64,000 nt of DNA from Methylomonas sp. EFPC3. Lineage in GTDB: Bacteria > Pseudomonadota > Gammaproteobacteria > Methylococcales > Methylomonadaceae. A program made the position numbers and the translations under genes. Where the stretch lies: assembly GCF_029643245.1 (NCBI RefSeq), contig NZ_CP116398.1:2480001-2544000 (forward strand), read 5' to 3'. The notes below the pieces were generated by a model. The model was given only the letters and a program-made list of their open reading frames with translations. It was not told where the DNA came from and searched no databases. Positions 10,407 through 18,670 of this stretch are shown here, one piece after another. The stretch's first letter is position 1; every line of letters starts with the position of its first letter.

Positions 10407-11834
10407 TCAGGCAGCGAGCGGGAAAGTCAAGGTCACGCAAGCGTGGCCCTGTTCGTCGTTTTGTAAACGCATCCCCCCCTGATGGTCTTTGACGAAACGT
10501 CTTACCATCGCCAGCCCCAAACCGCTGCCGCCGTCTTTCAGACTGACGAAAGGCCGAATGCCGTGGCGTAAAAAGTCGGCGCTGAAACCCGGTCCGGAAT
10601 CGACCACGGTAAGCTCCAATTTACCGTCAAGGATGTCGGCGTTGACATTGACTTCGCCATTGCTAGCCCCGATAGCCTGGACCGCGTTCAACAGCAAGTT
10701 CAACACCGCCTGACGGAACTCGCTCTCCGGCAAAAACACATACAGTTCTTCGGCCACCCGACAGTTGAAGCTCACGTTTTCCCGCGCCTGATATTTCAGC
10801 AAGGTCAACAATTCTTCCAACAACGGCTGCACGGCGACACGTTGCGATGTCTCACCGTTACTGCGGGCAGAGGCCAATAGATCGTTCAAATTGCGGGTCA
10901 GGCGTTGCACTTCGCGGTATACCATCTGCAACCGTTCCGCCAGATCACTGTCTCGGCATTCTTCCAACATGTTCTCCATCGCCAATTGGATACTGGCCAG
11001 CGGATTGCGCAGTTCATGGGCGGTGCTGGCCGCCAATTCAGCCAGTGCGGCCAAACGCTCAGCCTTGGCCAACTGCTGGCTGCGCTCCAGCAAGGCGTGA
11101 CTGGTTTGCCGGACCCGGTATTCGAGCAATTCGGTGTGCTCCAGATGTTCGCGTTCCAACTCGACCAGACGCGAAACCAAATGGTTGTAGCGATCGAACA
11201 AGGCGTGCAGCAACGGATCCGAGGTGCTGCGCTTGATCGGTTTCATCTCGCCCTCGGCCAGGCCGGACAACAGTTCTTTCAAGCAGTCCAGCGGTTCCAA
11301 CACATTGGTTCGAAAGAAGTAGCCGACGATCCACAACAACAACAGCGGCAACAAAATTGCCAACTGCATTTCCAATTCGCCGTCGTCTTCAATATTGATC
11401 AACAAGCGCTCTTCTTCCTGAGCCTGCCGGTCCAGGACCTGTTTAATCAACTGCAACGCGGTGACCAAATTAGCCTGGTCGCCCTGCACCGCCTTGCCGA
11501 ACACTTCCTGCAGTTGCTGTAGATTGGCCGGTATCGCACTGTCGTAATCGTTCAACCCGCCGATCAATTGCTCCTGAATATCGGCTAACTGACTTTTCTC
11601 GGCCTCGGAAGCGCTCTGATTGGTCGACAGCGTCAATTGCAGTTGCAGCAGTTCGAACAGAGTATCTTCCAAATGATGGCCGCGGCCGATGTCGCGTTCG
11701 ATGATGTGAATCCGCTGATCGTTGACCCAGGTCAGGCGGCCGATCGCCAGCAATTCCGCAATCACCAGCAAACCGAGAACGAAGCTGACAAAAATAACCG
11801 GCCGAAACAGCAAGCGGCGCATGGTGGGGTACAT
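10407..11834 (-). CDS. Membrane sensor histidine kinase
   Basis: A 475-aa kinase with one membrane helix at about 13–33, a helical periplasmic region of roughly 120 residues, a second membrane helix at about 157–175, a HAMP-like linker, the HisKA phosphoacceptor His 273 in TAHELRNPLAS, and a C-terminal ATPase domain with DSGPGF and GGSGLGLAMV glycine boxes. It is the first gene of a three-gene minus-strand cluster with the CDF transporter and the sigma-54 response regulator. The periplasmic part shows no recognisable ligand motif. Confidence 0.9.
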   Translation of the reverse strand: MYPTMRRLLFRPVIFVSFVLGLLVIAELLAIGRLTWVNDQRIHIIERDIGRGHHLEDTLFELLQLQLTLSTNQSASEAEKSQLADIQEQLIGGLNDYDSAIPANLQQLQEVFGKAVQGDQANLVTALQLIKQVLDRQAQEEERLLINIEDDGELEMQLAILLPLLLLWIVGYFFRTNVLEPLDCLKELLSGLAEGEMKPIKRSTSDPLLHALFDRYNHLVSRLVELEREHLEHTELLEYRVRQTSHALLERSQQLAKAERLAALAELAASTAHELRNPLASIQLAMENMLEECRDSDLAERLQMVYREVQRLTRNLNDLLASARSNGETSQRVAVQPLLEELLTLLKYQARENVSFNCRVAEELYVFLPESEFRQAVLNLLLNAVQAIGASNGEVNVNADILDGKLELTVVDSGPGFSADFLRHGIRPFVSLKDGGSGLGLAMVRRFVKDHQGGMRLQNDEQGHACVTLTFPLAA

Positions 11835-11923
11835 AGGCGGATACGGGGTAATCGCAAGATAACCGGGGAGTTTAACCGACCTCGTGCGAAGGCGTTAACC
11901 GAATAGCGGGTTTTGTTACGCAC

Positions 11924-11959
11924 AAAAAAAACGCCGCGTTCCCGGAGAAACGAGGCGTT
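11924..11959 (-). terminator. Rho-independent terminator of the porin gene
   Basis: On the minus strand an 11-base stem (AACGCCTCGTT with AACGCGGCGTT, one mismatch) with an eight-base loop is followed by a run of eight T. It lies 41 bases past the porin stop codon. Confidence 0.85.
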
Positions 11960-12000
11960 CTGATGATTCATTCAACTGCGGGGAACTCCCGCCGTTGAAT

Positions 12001-13452
12001 TTAGTAGTTGAACTGCAACTGGGTACGAATCATGTCGCCACTGGCTTGTTGCAAGAATCCGGCTGCGGTTGTTTGAGTCTGGATTTGGGTGCGGCTCATG
12101 GTCGAGTAAGCCACAGTCAGCTCCAACGCCTTATTGATTTGATACTCGACACCTGCCTCGACTTCATCAACCGACACTCTTGGGGCATTGGTAACGCCTT
12201 TCCACGCGCCGTCGTAGGTCTGCCATTTCACATAAGGAAACATTGTGCCTTTGGTGCCGAATACTTCGTCGATTTTGTACATTGCCTGCACATAACCGCC
12301 TTCCAAATGCTTGCGATCTATGACATTGGTCACCGGGTCTAGCGTGGAGCCAGCCCCCCAGTTCCATTCCGCTTGCAAGCCAAATGGTTGCGGGAATAAG
12401 ACAGCATGGACGCCTACCCGATCTTCACTATTATCCCGTGCGGTCGGAGTACCGGAACCGAAGCGGCTGGTATACGCCGCAGTGGATCGGTTAAACCGAC
12501 CCGACAACGCGTCCGCACCAACCTCCAAGACTTGGCCCCGCATTGCACTACCGAGAAATCCCAAGTCGAACGGGTATGTGGAGTGGGCGACCAGATACAT
12601 GCCATCGTTGGCTTCGGCCTTGTTGATACCTTGACCGTTATATACACCGACACCCAAAACACCGTAATCACCCGACGTCTTCAAGCCTTTCTTGGTTAGA
12701 TCTTTCCATAGTTTCTGCACGTCGGACGGGCTCCAGTAAGCGAACAAGCCCAAATCTCGTTCGCTAGGCACCGCGCTGTTCAGAGCATCGTCGCGATCGA
12801 GCGCAATCCGGTTTTGCGATGACTGCAAGTTTTCCCAACCGAACGGCACTTTGGATTGGCCGGCACGAATCCGGTATTCATGAGCTTTGTCGAACGCCAA
12901 GTCGGCATAGGCATCGCGTAACTGGGCAAAGTGCAAATCGCCGTTGGTGGTAGCGAAGTCCGGTTGCAGATATAACGAGATGTATTCGTTGATATCACCG
13001 GAGAAGACCAAACGCACCCGGCGCAATGAGAAGTTGCTGTTGTTACCGATTGAACCGTCACCGACCGATTTCAGTTCCGGCTCGCCGGCGACACGGTCCC
13101 CACTCAGCGGTTGGTTATAACGCATTTGGGTATAACCGCGCATATTGATCTTGTTGAACCACTTTTCGTCGTTCTTGGCCTTATCCTCGCGCTGCGCCAC
13201 GATATGTTCTTCGATGGCTTTCAACTCGTTGGTTTTCAATTCCAGGTCGGTCTGAATCGCGGTCAAGTCGGCTTTTTGTTTGGCGCTGTCTTCGACTTTC
13301 TCGAACGACCCCAATTTGGTCCGTCCAGGGCCGGGTTCGGCAAAAATCTGCTTGGTTTTTTCGTCGACGTATAGGTCCAATGCGATGGCTTCGGCGAAGC
13401 TGCCGGCACCCATCACTGCCACAATGGCCAAACTGAGCTTGGAAAGTTTCAT
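12001..13452 (-). CDS. Phosphate-selective porin (OprO/OprP family)
   Basis: A 483-aa outer-membrane beta-barrel with a signal peptide ending about SFAEA, a short N-terminal coiled-coil (about residues 45–80) and a barrel that contains NFSLRRVRLVFSGDI and RIRAGQSKVPFGWEN, typical of the porin O/P family. The chain ends in aromatic FNY, a normal barrel terminus. The frame extends to a TTG at 13467, but ATG 13452 has GGAG nine bases upstream. A Pho box lies about 90 bases upstream of the start, so the gene is probably induced by phosphate starvation through PhoB and serves anion or phosphate uptake. Confidence 0.88.
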   Translation of the reverse strand: MKLSKLSLAIVAVMGAGSFAEAIALDLYVDEKTKQIFAEPGPGRTKLGSFEKVEDSAKQKADLTAIQTDLELKTNELKAIEEHIVAQREDKAKNDEKWFNKINMRGYTQMRYNQPLSGDRVAGEPELKSVGDGSIGNNSNFSLRRVRLVFSGDINEYISLYLQPDFATTNGDLHFAQLRDAYADLAFDKAHEYRIRAGQSKVPFGWENLQSSQNRIALDRDDALNSAVPSERDLGLFAYWSPSDVQKLWKDLTKKGLKTSGDYGVLGVGVYNGQGINKAEANDGMYLVAHSTYPFDLGFLGSAMRGQVLEVGADALSGRFNRSTAAYTSRFGSGTPTARDNSEDRVGVHAVLFPQPFGLQAEWNWGAGSTLDPVTNVIDRKHLEGGYVQAMYKIDEVFGTKGTMFPYVKWQTYDGAWKGVTNAPRVSVDEVEAGVEYQINKALELTVAYSTMSRTQIQTQTTAAGFLQQASGDMIRTQLQFNY

Positions 13453-13788
13453 CAAAAAATGCTCCAAAATTTAAACAAATCAATAAATTAAGACAGACCA
13501 ACCGGCTTGACCGGCGAGTTTGGAGGCATTTTAGGGGGGTAATATGACAGCTTTGTGACAATTCGGTTTTAGCAACGCAAATGTTGCTTGAATGCAACGC
13601 TTTTACCAAACGGGATCGATAATATTCGACGCCGCGCACAGATTCGACCGCGCAGCTTGTCAGCCGCAGCAATGCCACGGAACTGTAATTTGCGGATTAG
13701 CGTAAGAAGCGGCGGGAAAACGGCCGTAATATTTGCGTCACACATCCTGCCGGAAACTTGAACGAGCCAGCGCGGACAATCGGGGAAA
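13453..13788. other. Intergenic region upstream of the porin
   Basis: 336 bases without a gene. It holds the porin leader of about 75 bases and the Pho-box promoter. Beyond the promoter there is a short inverted repeat GTTGC-TTGAAT-GCAAC near 13582 and no other clear signal. Confidence 0.6.
13528..13561 (-). promoter_or_regulatory. PhoB-binding Pho box and promoter of the porin gene
   Basis: Read on the minus strand, positions 13561–13544 are TTGTCAC-AAAG-CTGTCAT: two seven-base direct repeats with a four-base spacer, the exact architecture of an E. coli Pho box. Ten bases further downstream lies TAAAAT (13533–13528), a good -10 element. A weak -35 replaced by a Pho box at this distance is the classical PhoB-activated promoter. 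It reads into the phosphate-type porin. Confidence 0.85.
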
Positions 13789-14640
13789 TTAGCGGGAGGG
13801 GTAAAACAGCTTAAAGATGACTTCGAATTCGTCGCTGATCTTATCCAGCACGAAACTGATTTGTTCCGGGGACAGATTGAGCGCGCTGACCGCGAAAGCA
13901 TCATAGGGATTTTCGATCCGGCTCAGACAATTGGCCAAGCGGACCATCGCCGCCAAATCCGAAAACGGACCGATCGTATCGGGAAAACAATGCAAGCGGA
14001 TGCTTTCGACGATGGCTTCCGGCAAATTCCACAGCTGGCATAGTTGTGCACCGACCTGAAAGTGGTCGAAACCGATCACGTTTTGTTCGATGTGTACGTC
14101 GTCGTCAACCTCCAGATGCGCCTGGGATTGTAGTAATAAATCCACTTCGCGAGCCAAAACCGGAATCCGGCGGTAGAACACCAACTGCCCCAGGTTATGG
14201 AGCAAACCGCAGATGAAGGCAACATCCGTATAGTGCTTGCCGAATTGCAGATCCAGCTCCCTGGCAATCAGCGCGCAACGCAGATTACGCGCCCAAAAAT
14301 CGTGGATGGTGAAAACTTGGCCGGGCAAGTCGGAAAAGCGCTCGACGACGACCGCCCCCAGCACCAGGTTCTGCAGCTCGCGGGTACCGATCAGCGTGAT
14401 CGCCTTGGCGATCGAACCGATCTGAGCCGGAAAACCGTAAAACGCGCTATTCACGATCTTCAACAACTTGGCGGCCAGTGCCGCGTCGTTTTCGATCACA
14501 AACGCCGCGTCCTTCGCGGTCTTGGTCGGATCCTCCACCACCTTCTTGAGCTGAAAATAAACATTCGGCGGCGAAGCGAGTTGAAGATCGCCCCGCAACA
14601 GATCGGTAATGGTTAACGTGGATGGTGAGGATACTATCAT
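13789..14640 (-). CDS. HDOD-domain signalling protein
   Basis: A 283-aa protein consisting of one HDOD domain, an enzymatically altered relative of HD hydrolases that serves as a regulatory output in two-component and c-di-GMP circuits. Typical stretches are NSAFYGFP, AITLIGTRELQNLVLG and CGLLHNLGQLVFY. The metal-coordinating HD pair is replaced, consistent with a non-catalytic domain (LLHNLG where catalytic domains have HD). The frame starts at two TTG codons before ATG 14640. It stands divergent from the GGDEF/EAL gene, with 181 bases between. Confidence 0.85.
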   Translation of the reverse strand: MIVSSPSTLTITDLLRGDLQLASPPNVYFQLKKVVEDPTKTAKDAAFVIENDAALAAKLLKIVNSAFYGFPAQIGSIAKAITLIGTRELQNLVLGAVVVERFSDLPGQVFTIHDFWARNLRCALIARELDLQFGKHYTDVAFICGLLHNLGQLVFYRRIPVLAREVDLLLQSQAHLEVDDDVHIEQNVIGFDHFQVGAQLCQLWNLPEAIVESIRLHCFPDTIGPFSDLAAMVRLANCLSRIENPYDAFAVSALNLSPEQISFVLDKISDEFEVIFKLFYPSR

Positions 14641-14821
14641 CAACAATTCTAAAATTATGAATTTGCACCTATACTAGCAAGCGATAGCATAGAAACGACT
14701 TTAAAGTTTGCGGTTAACCCTAGTCCATTTCAATGGAATTACAAGCTTTGCAAATGCCGGCCGCCCTCCCTACCCATGTTTGAGGCCCCCCCATTTTCAA
14801 CAAATACCTGGATGGTATTAA

Positions 14822-16657
14822 ATGTTTGCCAGTGACGCGCTCAAAGAAAAACTCATCGTCGTAGCGGAACACGACGAAATCTCGGCGTTGAAAATCGTTT
14901 CCACGCTTAAGGCCAAAGGCTTTACCAATATCAGCCAAGCCGGCAGCGGCGAGCAAATTTACCAACTACTGCGCCCGCACAGCAGCACCCCGGAAGCCAT
15001 CGGCCTGATCGTCTTGAATACGGCTTTGCCTCTGTGCCAAGTCCACGAAATGTGCCGCAACCTTTCGAGCACCGCGGCGGCTTCGGTGATTCCCGTGGTC
15101 TTGCTGGACAACGAAAACTTCGATTGCCCCTCCGATCACTGTTCGATCGAACCGGAAACCGATTGCCTCACTTATAGAATCCACACCCCGGTCAATACTC
15201 AGGAGTTGTTGCTGGCGGTGAAATTTCTGCTGAGTCTGAAACAAGAACGCCAACTTCGTCAGCGCCAGGAAGAGCAATTGATTAACGAGTTGGCGGCAAA
15301 AAACGTCATCGACGCCAAACTCAAGTTTCTGGTAGCGCACGACGAACTGACCGGCTTGTTCAATCGCAGCAGCTTCGAACGCCAGTTGCGGCTGATTTTG
15401 AATCGCAGCAACAAAACCCAAAAAGACGGTGCGTTGTTGTTCATCGACGTTGACCGCTTCAGCCTTATCAACGAGTTGGAAGGTTTCGAAGTCGGCGACC
15501 GTCTGCTGGTGGAGCTGGCCATTCTAGTCCGCAAACTAACCCCCCCGGCCAGCCTGTTCGCCCGCATCGGTGCCGACGAGTTTTGTCTGTTCGTCGAGAA
15601 CAAGACCAAAAAACAGGCGCAGATACTGGCCGAAACCATCAAAAATACGGTCGACAATTTCCGTTTTTTCACCGGCGAGGTTTGCTACAGCGCCTCGGTT
15701 TCGATCGGTATTGCCACGCTGGACAACTCGGTATCGGCCTTTCATCCGGGGGAAATGATCCTGCATGCACGCCAGGCCTGCAATTTCGCGAAAAACACGG
15801 GCCGCGACAAGGTCTGCGTGTATAACAGCGAAGACGTTACCGTCAAGGAAAGGCGACGCGACATCTATTGGGTGCCGTTAATCCGTAGGGCATTGCGCGA
15901 CAACAATTTGTTTCTGGTCTTCCAGCCCGTGGTGCAGTTGACCGACGGCAATATTTCCCATTACGAAGTTTTGCTCAGAATGCGCGGCGAGGGCGACGAA
16001 ATCATCACCCCGGACCAATTCATTCCGGTCGCTGAGCGCACCGGTTTAATCCATGCAATCGACTTGTGGGTGGTGGAAAACGCGATCGATTTTCTGGCGG
16101 CGTTGCCGTCGTATATGTCATACGTGTCGCTGGCCATTAACCTGTCGAGTACCGCTTTTCAATACCCGGATTTGTTGTCTACGATCAGCGACAAGCTGGA
16201 AATGACCTGGATCGATGCCGGCCGCCTGACCTTCGAAATTACCGAAACCGCCGCCGTCGACAACTTCGACAAGACCCGGCACATGATCAACAAAATCCGC
16301 TCCTTGGGCTGTAAATTCGCGCTCGACGACTTCGGCGCCGGATTTTGTTCCTTCAATTACCTGAAAACCTTTCCGGTCGATTACGTAAAAATCGACGGCC
16401 AATTTATTAGAAACCTGCTGGAAAACGAAACCGACCAGATTCTGGTGAAATCGATGGTAGAAATCGCTTCCAAACTGGGCAAGAAAACCATTGCCGAATT
16501 TGTCGAATCCACCGGTACCGCACTCAAGTTAAAAGAAATCGGCGTTAATTTCGGCCAGGGTTACGCTTTCGGGAAACCCGACCGCAATTTAATCGATAGC
16601 CAGGTTTCCAATGCAATATTGTTCGCTGCCCCGAAGTCGACGACCACGATCAATTAG
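14822..16657 (+). CDS. Degenerate receiver–GGDEF–EAL protein, probable c-di-GMP phosphodiesterase
   Basis: A 611-aa cytoplasmic protein. Residues about 10–135 resemble a receiver, but the phosphoacceptor position holds Asn 66 (LIVLNTALP), so ordinary phosphorylation is unlikely. The GGDEF domain (about 165–340) has GADEF at 250–254, losing one glycine, and it lacks an obvious RxxD inhibitory site. The EAL domain (about 350–600) has EVL at 382–384 and keeps the metal and catalytic set: INLSS, EITE, DDFGAG, VKIDG, FVES and GQGYAFGKP. I infer an active phosphodiesterase with an inactive or regulatory cyclase domain. A modest GGATGG precedes the start. Confidence 0.88.
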   Translation: MFASDALKEKLIVVAEHDEISALKIVSTLKAKGFTNISQAGSGEQIYQLLRPHSSTPEAIGLIVLNTALPLCQVHEMCRNLSSTAAASVIPVVLLDNENFDCPSDHCSIEPETDCLTYRIHTPVNTQELLLAVKFLLSLKQERQLRQRQEEQLINELAAKNVIDAKLKFLVAHDELTGLFNRSSFERQLRLILNRSNKTQKDGALLFIDVDRFSLINELEGFEVGDRLLVELAILVRKLTPPASLFARIGADEFCLFVENKTKKQAQILAETIKNTVDNFRFFTGEVCYSASVSIGIATLDNSVSAFHPGEMILHARQACNFAKNTGRDKVCVYNSEDVTVKERRRDIYWVPLIRRALRDNNLFLVFQPVVQLTDGNISHYEVLLRMRGEGDEIITPDQFIPVAERTGLIHAIDLWVVENAIDFLAALPSYMSYVSLAINLSSTAFQYPDLLSTISDKLEMTWIDAGRLTFEITETAAVDNFDKTRHMINKIRSLGCKFALDDFGAGFCSFNYLKTFPVDYVKIDGQFIRNLLENETDQILVKSMVEIASKLGKKTIAEFVESTGTALKLKEIGVNFGQGYAFGKPDRNLIDSQVSNAILFAAPKSTTTIN

Positions 16658-16806
16658 AGTTATTCGGGGAAAATTCCCGTTGATATCGGCCCGCCAATTA
16701 GTTTACCGGCATGCTTTGCTCTGGTATATTCGGATTCGGCAACAATATTTGCCTTTACATCGTGCTTAAACTTTAATAAATAAAATTAAAACAAGGGGGA
16801 AGGACT

Positions 16807-17283
16807 ATGGCTGAATTGCTTTTCATAGCGACCACTATTTTTGTGGCTTATGTGATATTTGTAGTGCTGGGGGGGAAGAAAGACACGTCGGAAAGCCCGC
16901 AAGCCGAGGCAGCAAAACCTGAAGCCGTCAAACCGGCGCCGCAGCCGGAACCAGCCGCCCCGCCCACCGCCGTCAAAACCGCAGAAAAACCCGCAAAACC
17001 AGCCCCCGCCAAACCTTCCGCAAAAACCGCAACCAAGGCCGCTCCGGCCAAACCGGCCACAACCAAACCGGCCGCTAACGCCGACAGCCTGAAAAATCCG
17101 AAAACCGGCGAAGTCGCCAAGTTTCCGGCCAGCTACGCCTTTGCCAAACGCTGGATTAAAGATGCACTGGTAGAAGAAGGCCTGCTGGACAAGGTTTACA
17201 AGAACAATGAGCTGGACGAGGCCGCCAATGCCAAAATTCAGGCCGCGCTGCAACAATTGAGAACATTGGACAAATACCAGTAA
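16807..17283 (+). CDS. Membrane-anchored protein with Ala/Lys/Pro-rich linker
   Basis: A 158-aa protein of unknown function. It has one N-terminal membrane helix (about 4–22), a low-complexity linker of about 65 residues rich in Ala, Lys and Pro, and a C-terminal globular or helical segment of about 60 residues starting near NPKTGEVAKFPASY. The domain order resembles periplasm- or envelope-spanning proteins such as TonB-like linkers, but the C-terminal part matches no family I know. The strong ribosome site AAGGGGGAAGG precedes the ATG. A GC-rich inverted repeat follows the gene. Confidence 0.75.
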   Translation: MAELLFIATTIFVAYVIFVVLGGKKDTSESPQAEAAKPEAVKPAPQPEPAAPPTAVKTAEKPAKPAPAKPSAKTATKAAPAKPATTKPAANADSLKNPKTGEVAKFPASYAFAKRWIKDALVEEGLLDKVYKNNELDEAANAKIQAALQQLRTLDKYQ

Positions 17284-17297
17284 CCACGCAGCGCCTG

Positions 17298-17325
17298 CGG
17301 CAGCCTTGCGGGCGACAGGCTGCCG
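17298..17325. terminator. Inverted repeat between convergent genes, possible bidirectional terminator
   Basis: CGGCAGCC and GGCTGCCG form a perfect eight-base stem with a 12-base loop, between the 158-aa gene and the end of pilR. The flanking T-run is short (CCTTTATT on the plus side), so efficiency is uncertain. Confidence 0.5.
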
Positions 17326-17329
17326 GCCT

Positions 17330-18670
17330 TTATTCCAGGCCGAGTTTCTTCAAGCGGTAACGCAATGAGCGGAAACTCATCCCCAAATATTTGGCTGTCG
17401 CCGTTTTGTTCCAGCGGTTTTCTTCCAGGGCCGAGCTCAATGCCTTTTTCTCGATATCTTCCAAATAGCTTTCCAGCGACATTTTTTCGGCATTGAAATC
17501 TTCGGCCACAGCCAAATCCAAGCCCATCGGCAAATTCAGATCGTCTACCTGAATCACCCCGCCCTCATGTAACGCCAAAGCTCGCTCCAGAATATTTTCC
17601 AATTCGCGAACGTTGCCGGGAAAATAATATTGCTTCAACGCGCTGAGCGCCGCATCGGATAATTCCGGCTTGGCAATGCCGTTGTTACGGGCCAACCCTT
17701 GCAACAAATGTGCGGTCAATTGCGGAATATCGGCCGCCCGTGCCCGTAACGGCGGCAAATTCAGTTCGATGACGTTGATCCGGTAATACAAGTCCTGCCG
17801 AAAACTGCCTTCCTGAACCATTTTGGCTAAATCCCGGTGGGTGGCACTCAACAGACGCACATCCACCGGAATCTCGTGTTGTTCGCCAATCGGCCGGATT
17901 TTCTTTTCTTGTATCGCTCTCAGTAATTTGACTTGCAATGCCAACGGCAAGTCGGCCACTTCGTCCAGAAACAGGGTGCCGCCTTCCGCAGCTTGGAACA
18001 AGCCTTGCTTGTCGCTGACCGCCCCGGTGAAACTGCCTTTTTTATGGCCGAAGAACTCGCTTTCCATCAATTCATGCGGGATCGCTCCGCAGTTGATGGC
18101 GACGAATGCCTTATCGCTACGGGGACTTTGTTGATGGATCAGTCGTGCCACCAACTCCTTGCCGGAACCGGACTCGCCGCTGATATATACCGGCGCCTGA
18201 TTCCGCGCCACCTTATCGATCTTCGAGCGGATATTGCGCATTGGCATCGACTCGCCCAGCAACAAATCGCGGGTGCGGCGTTCTTTTTCCGCCACCCGGT
18301 TCAGCGAGATTTGCAAGGCATGACTGACCAACTGCCGCAATACCGCCAGATCGACCGGTTTGGACAGAAAATCGAAAGCGCCTTTTTTCATGGCTTTGAT
18401 CGCAACATCCATGCTGCCGTGGGCCGTAATCACCGCCACCGGCAATTGCAAGCCTTGGCTCTGAATGTAATCGACCAGCTCCAGACCGTCACCATCCGGC
18501 AAGCGCATGTCGGTAAGACATAAATCGAAAGATCGGCTGGCTAACCAATGCTTGGCTTCGGCTAGCGTCGCCGCGCAGCAGGTTTGGATTTGCATCCGGT
18601 TTAGCGTGATCTCCAATAACTCCCGAATATCGGGTTCGTCGTCAACCAACAAAGTAATAGGCATATTCAT
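17330..18670 (-). CDS. pilR: Type IV pilus sigma-54 response regulator PilR
   Basis: A 446-aa NtrC-family activator that drives pilin gene transcription with RpoN. The receiver phosphoacceptor is Asp 54 in LTDMRLPDG. Walker A is GESGSGKE (165–172), the sigma-54 loop GSFTGA (212–217), and the C-terminal helix-turn-helix contains TATAKYLGMSFRSLRYRLKK. The start overlaps the stop of the kinase gene (ATGA), and together they match the pilSR pair of pseudomonads. In this window no pilin gene is adjacent, so the regulated pilin must be elsewhere. Assignment as PilR rather than another NtrC relative rests on the PilS partner. Confidence 0.88.
   Translation of the reverse strand: MNMPITLLVDDEPDIRELLEITLNRMQIQTCCAATLAEAKHWLASRSFDLCLTDMRLPDGDGLELVDYIQSQGLQLPVAVITAHGSMDVAIKAMKKGAFDFLSKPVDLAVLRQLVSHALQISLNRVAEKERRTRDLLLGESMPMRNIRSKIDKVARNQAPVYISGESGSGKELVARLIHQQSPRSDKAFVAINCGAIPHELMESEFFGHKKGSFTGAVSDKQGLFQAAEGGTLFLDEVADLPLALQVKLLRAIQEKKIRPIGEQHEIPVDVRLLSATHRDLAKMVQEGSFRQDLYYRINVIELNLPPLRARAADIPQLTAHLLQGLARNNGIAKPELSDAALSALKQYYFPGNVRELENILERALALHEGGVIQVDDLNLPMGLDLAVAEDFNAEKMSLESYLEDIEKKALSSALEENRWNKTATAKYLGMSFRSLRYRLKKLGLE

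Noticed and set aside
16669-16686. Short CGGGGAAAATTCCCG hairpin after the GGDEF/EAL gene
   Set aside because: Stem of six pairs with tri-loop and no T-run; too weak to call a terminator.
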